Shown here: positions 1-5,478 of the stretch, piece after piece | Numbering within the stretch: position 1 is the stretch's first letter | Layout of the letters: the number at the start of each line of letters is the position of its first letter | Assembly: GCA_031265635.1 (NCBI GenBank) | Contig: JAISCK010000083.1 | Span: 1-5,726, forward strand | Direction of reading: 5' to 3' | Origin: Spirochaetaceae bacterium | GTDB lineage: Bacteria; Spirochaetota; Spirochaetia; Treponematales; Breznakiellaceae | Length of the DNA: 5,726 nt | Program-made: the position numbers and the translations under genes | Notes under the pieces: model-generated | What the model was told of the DNA's origin: nothing | What the model saw: only the letters and a program-made list of their open reading frames with translations | Databases searched by the model: none

Positions 1-1178
1 AGGCCGGCTTTGCGCGCCCTGTCGATGAAGTAGCGGACCAGGCTGCTTCCCAGGCCCATGTCGGCGTAGGCGGGGTTGGTGGCGATGGCGGCGATTTCGC
101 CCTGGCCTTCGCCCCAGTCGTGGAGGGCGCCCGACGCGTGAATCGAGCCGTCTATCTCGAAGACCGCGTAGTCGTCTTTTTTCTCGATGAGGTCTTCGCT
201 GCCGCGCCGTATGAGCGCGCCCTGGTTCATCAGCGGTTCCATGAGGCGCAGTACGTCGGGGATGTCTTCGGTGGTGAGGCCGCGTATGGATTCGTAGGCG
301 TCGCCGTATACCATGGTCCCCGCGCCGAGATTAGAAAAGAGTTCCCGCAGTATCGCGCCTTCTTCCCTGGCGTTTACCAGATGCACCCGTTCCACGCCGG
401 TGCGGGCCGCTTTGAGGGCAAGGCTGATGGCTTCAAGGCCCTTGTCCCCACCGGGGGTTTTCCAGTTGTTCTCCAGTATGCTTCCGGCTTCCTGTATGCT
501 GAGGCGGACTATGCGGTTGTTTTCCGCGCGCTGCACGGATTCGGGCATGACATAGTTTCCCGCGGCGAGTTTGTTTCCGGCTGTTACGATAAAGAGTTTT
601 ACCGCGCCCAGGGCGGCTGACGCGGCAAGGGCTACTTCGTCGCTGGGCACGTTGTAGGGTCTGCCCGAAGAACTCCAGCCTATGCAGGGCAGTATGGGTA
701 CCATGCCGCTTTCCATGATGCGCCGCACCGGATCGGTGAGTATTTTTTTTACTGTTCCGGTATGGGCCATGTCCGTGCCGTCAATGACGCCCAGTCCCTG
801 GGCCCGGACAAAGCTGCCGGTTACTCCGTCCACCCTGCCCGCGGCAAGGCCGGTAATAAAACGGGAGGCCACATGAAAGGCGGCCATTTCCACAAAGGGC
901 AGGGCCGCTTTGGTGGTTATCCGCGCGGTCCCGGCATAGCCTGAGACGATGCCGTATTCCCCAAGCACCGAATCTATCCATTCCTTGGCTCCGGGAACGA
1001 TAAGCACCCGTATCCCTGTTTTGGCAAGGAGGGCCAGGTCCTTCATAAGATAGGGGAATCCGGGCTCCTCGGTAACGGGAAAATCAATCTTGAAAACCAT
1101 GATGGTTCCGTCAAAGCGGGCCTGGTAGTGAAAAGCCTCCCTGATGAGTTCCACCTGGGAACGTACAGACTGGTCCAT
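1..1178 (-). CDS. argA: N-acetylglutamate synthase (amino-acid N-acetyltransferase), 3' end beyond window
   Basis: The enzyme makes N-acetylglutamate from glutamate and acetyl-CoA, the first step of arginine biosynthesis. Reading the minus strand from ATG at 1178-1176 gives 392 open codons up to the left edge; E. coli ArgA has 443, so about 50 C-terminal residues are missing. Residues 1-290 align with the amino-acid-kinase-like domain of ArgA (for example TGSFVRAQGLGVIDGTD at 120-136 and VHLVNAREEGAILRELF at 265-281). Residues 295-392 are the GNAT domain, with the acetyl-CoA loop around NPAYADMGLGSSL (368-380). The kinase-family Gly-Gly loop is replaced: the strand reads MVFKIDFPV (27-35), keeping the Lys but not GG. 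This fits a domain that no longer phosphorylates. No Shine-Dalgarno sequence precedes the start; a TATTAT lies 8 nt upstream, so a leaderless mRNA is possible. It is divergent from tatA. The family call is confident; arginine feedback is inferred only from the family. Confidence 0.93.
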   Translation of the reverse strand, partial: MDQSVRSQVELIREAFHYQARFDGTIMVFKIDFPVTEEPGFPYLMKDLALLAKTGIRVLIVPGAKEWIDSVLGEYGIVSGYAGTARITTKAALPFVEMAAFHVASRFITGLAAGRVDGVTGSFVRAQGLGVIDGTDMAHTGTVKKILTDPVRRIMESGMVPILPCIGWSSSGRPYNVPSDEVALAASAALGAVKLFIVTAGNKLAAGNYVMPESVQRAENNRIVRLSIQEAGSILENNWKTPGGDKGLEAISLALKAARTGVERVHLVNAREEGAILRELFSNLGAGTMVYGDAYESIRGLTTEDIPDVLRLMEPLMNQGALIRRGSEDLIEKKDDYAVFEIDGSIHASGALHDWGEGQGEIAAIATNPAYADMGLGSSLVRYFIDRARKAG

Positions 1179-1298
1179 AAAAAATAATAATACGCCGCCC
1201 AAGATGAAGCAAGTACAGGAGGGGGGCGCGAAGTACGATTAAAAAGGGCTAGTAAAATCCTCCAAAAAAGGATATATTGAATTTTAAGCTACCGGGAT

Positions 1299-1324
1299 CT
1301 TTTCAAAATTTCAATTTTGAAGGG
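1299..1324 (+). promoter_or_regulatory. AT-rich inverted repeat upstream of tatA
   Basis: TTCAAAATT (1302-1310) and AATTTTGAA (1313-1321) form a perfect 9-bp inverted repeat separated by TC. As RNA it extends outward by two G·U pairs and one C-G pair to 1299/1324. It lies 40 nt before the tatA start, so it could be an operator or a stem-loop in the tatA leader. No T-run follows, so it is not a simple terminator. The function is inferred from position only. Confidence 0.4.
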
Positions 1325-1350
1325 TAATCTTGGATGTAACACTTGTTCCT

Positions 1351-1357
1351 GAGGAGG
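1351..1357 (+). promoter_or_regulatory. Ribosome binding site of tatA
   Basis: GAGGAGG is separated by six bases (CATATT) from ATG at 1364. This strong site fixes the tatA start at 1364; the in-frame TTG at 1343 would place this site inside the gene. Confidence 0.9.
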
Positions 1358-1363
1358 CATATT

Positions 1364-1546
1364 ATGGTCGGGCATACTGAGTTATTGATAATCGTACTGG
1401 TAGTCCTTGTATTGTTTGGCGCCAGCGCCATTCCCAAATTCGCCCGTTCCCTGGGTCAGGCCAAAAAGGAATTTTCCAAGGCCATGAAGGAAGGCGAGCA
1501 GGAAGACAAGAAAGAAGCCGCGCCTGTAGAGGAGAAAAAGGCATAG
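1364..1546 (+). CDS. tatA: Sec-independent translocase protein TatA
   Basis: TatA is the small, multi-copy membrane protein that assembles on demand at TatBC to let folded twin-arginine substrates cross the inner membrane. The 60-residue product has the family layout. It has a short polar start with Glu6, one membrane helix (about 5-18), the Phe-Gly hinge at 18-19 (LFGASAIP), an amphipathic helix (about 24-42, KFARSLGQAKKEFSKAM) with the conserved Phe at 37, and a charged Lys/Glu-rich tail. The start at 1364 is chosen because GAGGAGG sits six bases before it. It is first in the tat cluster, 106 bp ahead of tatC. TatA and TatE cannot be told apart from sequence this short, but only one such gene is present here and it sits with tatC and tatB. 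Confidence 0.93.
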   Translation: MVGHTELLIIVLVVLVLFGASAIPKFARSLGQAKKEFSKAMKEGEQEDKKEAAPVEEKKA

Positions 1547-1615
1547 GAGTTTGCCGCGTTTCGCGCGTAAAACATCAAAGAGCCGCCTGAGGCGCTTCTT
1601 TACCCTGTAAACTCC
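1546..1615 (+). other. Structured tatA-tatC intergenic segment (candidate RNA three-way junction)
   Basis: GGAGTTTGC (1546-1554), starting on the last base of the tatA stop codon, is complementary to GTAAACTCC (1607-1615) with one G·U pair. Inside lie CGCG-TTT-CGCG (1555-1565) and a larger imperfect hairpin at 1577-1601, whose core is CGCC-TGA-GGCG flanked by AAAG and CTTT. If transcribed, the segment would form a closed junction with two arms. It might stabilise the mRNA end, limit read-through to tatC or tune tatA over tatCB. No long T-run follows, so strong termination is unlikely. The pairing is visible; the role is inferred. Confidence 0.45.
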
Positions 1616-1620
1616 CAAAC

Positions 1621-1653
1621 ATGACCAACATTGGGATCAGAGGATTGTACTGA
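1621..1653 (+). CDS. Possible 10-codon leader ORF coupled to tatC
   Basis: ATG at 1621 opens a frame encoding MTNIGIRGLY and ends in TGA at 1651-1653. That stop overlaps the tatC start codon by one base (TGATG), the same arrangement as at the tatC-tatB junction. The AGAGGA used by tatC lies inside it. There is no Shine-Dalgarno sequence before 1621, so it may not be translated; a 10-codon frame is easily due to chance. Confidence 0.2.
   Translation: MTNIGIRGLY
1639..1644 (+). promoter_or_regulatory. Ribosome binding site of tatC
   Basis: AGAGGA lies eight bases before ATG at 1653 and supports that start over the in-frame ATG at 1683, which has no comparable site. Confidence 0.7.
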
Positions 1654-2402
1654 TGGCTGTATCCGGGAACCCTGAAAAATCCATGTCCGTTATAGATCAT
1701 ATCAGGGAACTGCGAAATTCCATATTCGTTTCCCTGATTGCCTATATCATAGCCTGTATAATCAGCTTCATCCTTTCAGAAAAAATCCTCTCCATTTTTA
1801 CCGAACAGTTTACCCAGGTCAGCGGCGTGGTAGAGAAAACCCTGGTGATAAGTTCCATTTCAGAGGGTTTTATAGCCCAGTTGAAAATGACGGTCATCTC
1901 CGGCCTTATTATTTCCCTGCCTGTCCATGTTTTCAGCATTGTCAAATTTGTCTTCCCTGGCCTTACCGTCCGGGAACGGCGCATCGTATTGTCCTTTCTG
2001 GTCTTTAGTCTCATCCTCATCATCCTCGGTTCCTATCTCGCGTATTTCAAGATAGTGCCCCTGGCGGTGAGATTCCTGACCAATCCCTATTTTGTTCCCA
2101 AGACCGTGGGCTTTCTCCTCAATTACCAGACCAATATCTTCTATGTGCTTTCGTTTATCCTCTGGGCGGTTTTGGCTTTTCAGGCGCCCCTGCTTATGGA
2201 AATACTTCTGGCGCTGAACGTACTCAAAAGGAGACAGGTGTTCCGCGCCTCACGGTATATCATCGTGGGTATTTTTGTCCTTGCCGCTATTATCACCCCG
2301 CCCGACTTTGTAAGCCAGCTCGGCGTGGCCCTGCCGCTGACGTTTTTTTACTTTTTCGCCCTGCTTGTCGCCAAAATATTCAAGTTTGGAGAAGACGCCT
2401 GA
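1653..2402 (+). CDS. tatC: Sec-independent translocase protein TatC
   Basis: TatC is the six-helix inner-membrane core of the Tat receptor; it binds the twin-arginine signal peptide together with TatB. The product is 249 residues (E. coli TatC has 258). Family landmarks are in place: the N-terminal signal-binding motif HIRELR (16-21), first-loop residues ISEGFIAQLKM (69-79), FPGLTVRERR (101-110) with the signal-contacting Glu108, and ITPPD (214-218) before the last helices. The membrane-buried position that is Glu170 in E. coli is Gln here (AFQAP, Q177), a substitution I recall as common in other bacteria. The start at 1653 has AGAGGA eight bases upstream; Met11 (1683) would also leave the conserved part intact. 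The stop overlaps the tatB start by one base. Confidence 0.96.
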   Translation: MAVSGNPEKSMSVIDHIRELRNSIFVSLIAYIIACIISFILSEKILSIFTEQFTQVSGVVEKTLVISSISEGFIAQLKMTVISGLIISLPVHVFSIVKFVFPGLTVRERRIVLSFLVFSLILIILGSYLAYFKIVPLAVRFLTNPYFVPKTVGFLLNYQTNIFYVLSFILWAVLAFQAPLLMEILLALNVLKRRQVFRASRYIIVGIFVLAAIITPPDFVSQLGVALPLTFFYFFALLVAKIFKFGEDA

Positions 2403-2776
2403 TGTTCGGCATAGGTTTTTCCGAGCTGGTCCTCATAGGACTCATCCTCATTATCTTCGTTAAGCCAGAAGACCTGCCCAAATTCTTCCGTACCATGGGA
2501 AAGCTCTACGGCCAGTTGAAAAGGGCCTACGATGACGTGATTTCGGTCAAAGACAAAATCCTTAAAGAAATTGACGACGCGGCAACCCTGGAAGAAAAAA
2601 ACGCCGCAGCCTCCCCGCCAAAACCCGCGGCGGAGCCCCCCAAGCCAATCGCGGCGCCCGCTCCCCCTGCCTCGGAGTCCGTAGCAGAACCCCCAAAGCC
2701 CGCCCCGGAACCCGCGGCGGAACCCGCCACCCCAGCTGTGGAACCTGCGGTGGACCCCGCCCCTCCGATTAATTAA
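2402..2776 (+). CDS. tatB: TatB-type twin-arginine translocase subunit with Pro/Ala-rich tail
   Basis: TatB pairs with TatC to form the receptor for twin-arginine signal peptides. The 124-residue product begins MFGIGFSELVLIG, close to E. coli TatB (MFDIGFSELLLV), including the Glu8 typical of TatB. One membrane helix (about 5-20), a hinge VKPEDLP (20-26) and an amphipathic helix (about 27-58) follow. The usual hinge Gly-Pro is Lys21-Pro22 here. Residues 71-122 form a low-complexity tail with 20 prolines among Ala, Glu and Lys, including AEPPKP twice (77-82, 95-100) and PAAEP twice (75-79, 104-108). Such a tail is probably disordered and cytoplasmic. ATG overlaps the tatC TGA (TGATG), with GGAGA at 2388-2392 as a ribosome site, implying translational coupling. 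A second TatA-like role cannot be fully excluded. Confidence 0.85.
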   Translation: MFGIGFSELVLIGLILIIFVKPEDLPKFFRTMGKLYGQLKRAYDDVISVKDKILKEIDDAATLEEKNAAASPPKPAAEPPKPIAAPAPPASESVAEPPKPAPEPAAEPATPAVEPAVDPAPPIN

Positions 2777-2777
2777 T

Positions 2778-2962
2778 CAGTAATGCTCTGTTTTACTCAC
2801 CCGGCGAAAGGACGCTAAAAGATTGTAGGGAGGGGGTGTCATCGGCATATATGCCGAGGGAAAAAGAACCCTCCGCGAGGAGGGGCTTTTCCCCTGACAG
2901 GACCCCTAAAAAATTCCTGTGGCGTCCTTTCGCTTTTTGCTAAGGTAAACCGCGCATTACTG
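2778..2962 (+). ncRNA. Candidate structured RNA or foldback element, 185 nt, unassigned family
   Basis: The segment is a set of nested inverted repeats. CAGTAATGC (2778-2786) matches GCATTACTG (2954-2962). GTTTTAC (2790-2796) pairs with GTAAAC (2945-2950) with one bulge. GCGAAAGGACGC (2804-2815) pairs perfectly with GCGTCCTTTCGC (2922-2933), which is followed by TTTTT. Further in, AGGGG plus TGTC (2831-2840) can pair with GACA plus CCCCT (2896-2907). These enclose a 16-nt palindrome (2842-2857) and a long hairpin (2858-2893) capped by GCGA, a GNRA tetraloop. I do not recognise the family. Options are a stand-alone small RNA, the tat transcript's 3' structure and terminator, a leader of the next gene, or a MITE-like foldback. 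The strand is assumed from the T-run. Confidence 0.45.
2922..2938 (+). terminator. Possible intrinsic terminator arm after tat genes
   Basis: The GC-rich 3' arm GCGTCCTTTCGC is directly followed by TTTTT (2934-2938). Its partner arm is 106 nt upstream (2804-2815), with compact hairpins between, so termination would depend on the whole fold forming. It is well placed to end the tatACB transcript. Confidence 0.4.
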
Positions 2963-3003
2963 TTTCTGGCTATGCTGGGCAATAAGAGTTATGCTATACA
3001 TAT

Positions 3004-5274
3004 ATGATGGGCGCATCCCTTTCTCCCTACCGGCTTAACAAGGCGCGGGATTTATATAACCTCTTTAATGCCCTCAACTCTTTCTCCTACGCCCTCCTTG
3101 CGGGGAACATCATTACCATTTACGCCATGAGGCTCAACGCGTCCTCAACAGTCATCGGCGTGCTTTCGGCCCTTGTGTACTGGGCGTACTTTTTTACGCC
3201 CCTGGGCAAGGGGCTGGTAAAACGCTTCCCCATAGTCAAGGTCTTTGCCTTTGCCTGGCTGGTACGGGTTATCTGCATGATACCCCTGGTTTTTGCCCCC
3301 TTCGCGGCGGCGGCGGGGCGCAACGGCACGGCGCTGGGCCTCATGATACTCAGCGTGTTCGGGTTTCATTTCTGGCGCGGCGTGGGAACCATAGGCAACA
3401 ATCCCCTGCTCAACGCCCTGGCCGCCGGCCCTGACCGGGGCGGCTATATCACCCTGATACAGATCATCAACAACGGCGTCGCCATGTCGTCAAGTTTTGC
3501 CCTGGCCCTGATACTGGGCCGCAAACCTCCTCTGGCGCTGTATTCGGTCATCATGGTAATAGGCATAGTAACGGGAATACTGGGAGCCTATCTTCTTTCA
3601 AAACTTCCCGAACCTGAACGGGCTGACGAAAAAGAAAGCGGCGGCTTCTTCAACGCCGCAAAGGAAGCCTTTGCCCAGGGCGCCTTCAAGCGCTTTCTTT
3701 TGATTTTCCTCGCGGTGAATTTCGCGTCCGCCCTGTCCAGGGCCTTTATCGTGGTTTACAGCAAGGAAGTGTTCTTTCAGGGCGACGGCATGGTTTCCCT
3801 GTACACGGTATTCGGCGGCCTTGGCGCCTTTACCATGGGGCTGATTACCAAATTCCTCGTGGACCGCATCGGCGCCAAACCCCTGTATGTTACCTGTACC
3901 ATCGCGGGGCTGGTAAGCCTCCTTCCCCCGCTCTTACTCTTTCCGTCCATGATGGAAAGCCCGGCCCAGACGATGCTCTTTCTTACCAGCGTACATTTTC
4001 TTGTCAGCTTCGCGTTCCTGGGAGCAGAGGGCCTTGCCCAGACCTACTTTTTCGGCCTTATCCCGGCAAAGCAGATGCTCAACATGGGCATCCTGTACTA
4101 CCTTGTCTTCGGCATATCAGGCGGCGGCGGCGCTTTTTTGGGCGGCCTTTTTCTGGACCTGCTTTCCCGGATGGGCGTTACGGTGTTTCTTTCGTATAAA
4201 ATCCTGTTCGGCCTTCTTGTCCTGATGCTGTGCTGGGTGCTGTACATGCAGCGGAAGATGATACCCCTGGGCGCGCTGAGCTTCCGGGGCGCTCTGGAAG
4301 TGATGTTCTCGTTCAGGGACCTGCGGGCCATCACCATCCTCGACAAGCTCGAAAAAACCCGCAGCTCCCAGGAAGAAGAAGAACTCCTTGAAGCCCTCCA
4401 CAACGCGCCTTCCCGCCTGTCGGCAAAGGGCCTCCTTGACCGCAGCAAATCGCCGCGCCTCGCGGTGCGTACCGAATCCCTGCGGGCCCTGGGTTCCCTT
4501 CAAACTTTGTCCGAAAAAGAAGCCCAGATTCTCCAGGATGATATTGTCAATAACCCCTACACCACCGCCTATATTTCCGCCCGCGTGCTGGGCAGCCACG
4601 GCTTTACTTCCGCCATACCCCTGCTCAGGGAAAAACTCAAGTCAGGCGATTACATGCTTGCCGGGGAATGTATGATAGCCCTGGCCCATCTTGACGACAA
4701 AGATTCCATTCCGGATATAGAAAAGATCATTCACAAGAGCAAAAACCCCCGGCTCAAAATCATGGGCGTAACAGCCCTGGGCATCTTCGCCGCGCCCGAA
4801 TCCCTTTCCGCCCTGCTTGAACTCCTGCGGGCCGAAGACCCGCCGCCCTATCTCCGGGACGAGGTCGTGCTGGCCCTGGCCGGCATCCTTACTATAGAAA
4901 AGCAGTTCTATCCGGTGCTGGTGCGCTATCTGGAACACCCCGGCATGGGAGCGGCCCTGGCCCAGGACGAAGCCGAGGCCGCCTATGAGTTTTACGCCGA
5001 GCGGAAACAGGGCGTCAAAAAAAACCGCGACGGCATAGGCATCCAGGCAGCCCGCTCCCTCCAGGCCGCGGCAGGGGCCTTCATGAAAGACGCCAAAGGC
5101 GCGCAGCTCTCGCGCTGGATGCTCCAGCTCAAACTCGACGGCGACAGCGCCTTTATCCAGATGGTGCTTTCCGAAGCCGCCCTTGACAACGACCTGGTCC
5201 CCCACGAACGGCTGCGCCTCCTCATCTGCCAATGGGCCTCGTGCCAGCTCCGCGCCCTGGCAGGGACGGAATGA
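3004..5274 (+). CDS. Major facilitator superfamily transporter fused to C-terminal HEAT repeats
   Basis: The 756-residue product combines two parts. Residues 1-418 form an MFS-type permease with about 12 membrane helices (roughly 24-42, 49-68, 78-100, 110-130, 155-172, 178-200, 229-252, 262-285, 293-315, 322-345, 361-388, 392-416). A loop between helices 8 and 9 reads FLVDRIGAKPL (284-294), matching the MFS D-R-x-G signature; the loop between helices 6 and 7 is charged (about 200-228). Residues 434-630 are soluble alpha-helical repeats of about 32 residues, for example at 534-565, 566-597 and 598-629, with the HEAT pattern of paired amphipathic helices. A helical tail runs to the end. The substrate cannot be read from sequence. 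Tandem ATGs at 3004 and 3007 lack a Shine-Dalgarno sequence; TATACA at 2995-3000 suggests a leaderless or weak start. HEAT domains usually bind proteins, so regulation or docking is inferred. Confidence 0.85.
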   Translation: MMGASLSPYRLNKARDLYNLFNALNSFSYALLAGNIITIYAMRLNASSTVIGVLSALVYWAYFFTPLGKGLVKRFPIVKVFAFAWLVRVICMIPLVFAPFAAAAGRNGTALGLMILSVFGFHFWRGVGTIGNNPLLNALAAGPDRGGYITLIQIINNGVAMSSSFALALILGRKPPLALYSVIMVIGIVTGILGAYLLSKLPEPERADEKESGGFFNAAKEAFAQGAFKRFLLIFLAVNFASALSRAFIVVYSKEVFFQGDGMVSLYTVFGGLGAFTMGLITKFLVDRIGAKPLYVTCTIAGLVSLLPPLLLFPSMMESPAQTMLFLTSVHFLVSFAFLGAEGLAQTYFFGLIPAKQMLNMGILYYLVFGISGGGGAFLGGLFLDLLSRMGVTVFLSYKILFGLLVLMLCWVLYMQRKMIPLGALSFRGALEVMFSFRDLRAITILDKLEKTRSSQEEEELLEALHNAPSRLSAKGLLDRSKSPRLAVRTESLRALGSLQTLSEKEAQILQDDIVNNPYTTAYISARVLGSHGFTSAIPLLREKLKSGDYMLAGECMIALAHLDDKDSIPDIEKIIHKSKNPRLKIMGVTALGIFAAPESLSALLELLRAEDPPPYLRDEVVLALAGILTIEKQFYPVLVRYLEHPGMGAALAQDEAEAAYEFYAERKQGVKKNRDGIGIQAARSLQAAAGAFMKDAKGAQLSRWMLQLKLDGDSAFIQMVLSEAALDNDLVPHERLRLLICQWASCQLRALAGTE

Positions 5275-5365
5275 AGAAGAAGAGGATTCACCGCTAAGTC
5301 GAAGAAGTCAAATAAGTAAGAAAGGGGAAGGGGGGCGCATTTCCATGCTGCCGTCCGCAAATAGC

Positions 5366-5385
5366 CGGCGCCAGGGATGGCGCTG
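5366..5385. repeat. Hairpin A
   Basis: GCGCCA (5368-5373) and TGGCGC (5378-5383) form a perfect 6-bp stem around GGGA; as RNA it extends by a G·U pair and a C-G pair. It is the first of four foldbacks after the transporter gene. TGTTTCC follows, too weak a T-run for a clear terminator. Confidence 0.6.
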
Positions 5386-5394
5386 TTTCCAAAG

Positions 5395-5415
5395 CTCTCC
5401 GCCGGAGGCGGAGAG
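5395..5415. repeat. Hairpin B
   Basis: CTCTCCGCC and GGCGGAGAG form a perfect 9-bp inverted repeat with the loop GGA. Its 3' arm overlaps a tandem pair of AGGCGGAG (5406-5413, 5414-5421). The core TCCGCC/GGCGGA recurs in hairpin D. Confidence 0.75.
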
Positions 5416-5417
5416 GC

Positions 5418-5442
5418 GGAGTTTTTGCAACGCAAAAACTCC
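5418..5442. repeat. Hairpin C
   Basis: GGAGTTTTTGC and GCAAAAACTCC form a perfect 11-bp inverted repeat with loop AAC. An outer AGGCG (5414-5418) and CGCCT (5445-5449) could lengthen the stem across a short bulge. It begins two bases after hairpin B. Confidence 0.8.
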
Positions 5443-5444
5443 AA

Positions 5445-5478
5445 CGCCTTAATCCGCCACGGAGGGCGGATTAAGGTG
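5445..5478. repeat. Hairpin D
   Basis: CCTTAATCCGCC (5447-5458) and GGCGGATTAAGG (5465-5476) form a perfect 12-bp inverted repeat around a 6-nt loop. A G·U and a C-G pair extend it to 5445/5478 as RNA. It follows hairpin C after two bases. Confidence 0.8.

Larger units (their letters stand above)
1179..1363. other. Divergent argA-tatA intergenic region
   Basis: This 185-bp region separates the two divergent starts. It contains an AT-rich tract next to argA, a G-rich run (1218-1230), a -10-like TAAAAT at 1253-1258 without a convincing -35, a small stem-loop ATCCT/AGGAT (1257-1273, loop CCAAAAA), and a longer dyad at 1299-1324 listed separately. No reading frame of gene quality is present. Promoters for both genes should lie here, but I cannot point to a consensus pair. 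Confidence 0.6.

Noticed and set aside
120..620. Long plus-strand open frame across the argA region
   Set aside because: The opposite strand encodes a clear ArgA over the whole stretch; this frame is its antisense shadow with no family resemblance.
1343..1363. TTG start for tatA, adding seven residues
   Set aside because: It would place GAGGAGG inside the gene; ATG 1364 has ideal spacing and gives the usual TatA N-terminus.
2767..2778. GATTAATTAATC palindrome over the tatB stop codon
   Set aside because: A simple AT palindrome with no further context; it is likely incidental to the Ile-Asn-stop codons.
2804..2830. Cyclic di-GMP (GEMM-I) riboswitch, suggested by CGAAAG followed by GGACGC and an A-rich stretch
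   Set aside because: The required 5' conserved part is absent, and these bases form a perfect 12-bp stem with 2922-2933 instead.
5271..5297. Eight-codon frame (MKKKRIHR) overlapping the transporter stop by ATGA
   Set aside because: Too short and A/G-biased; the overlap is a by-product of the sequence around the stop codon.
5366..5478. CRISPR array
   Set aside because: The repeats are different palindromes without constant repeat-spacer spacing, and no cas gene is nearby.
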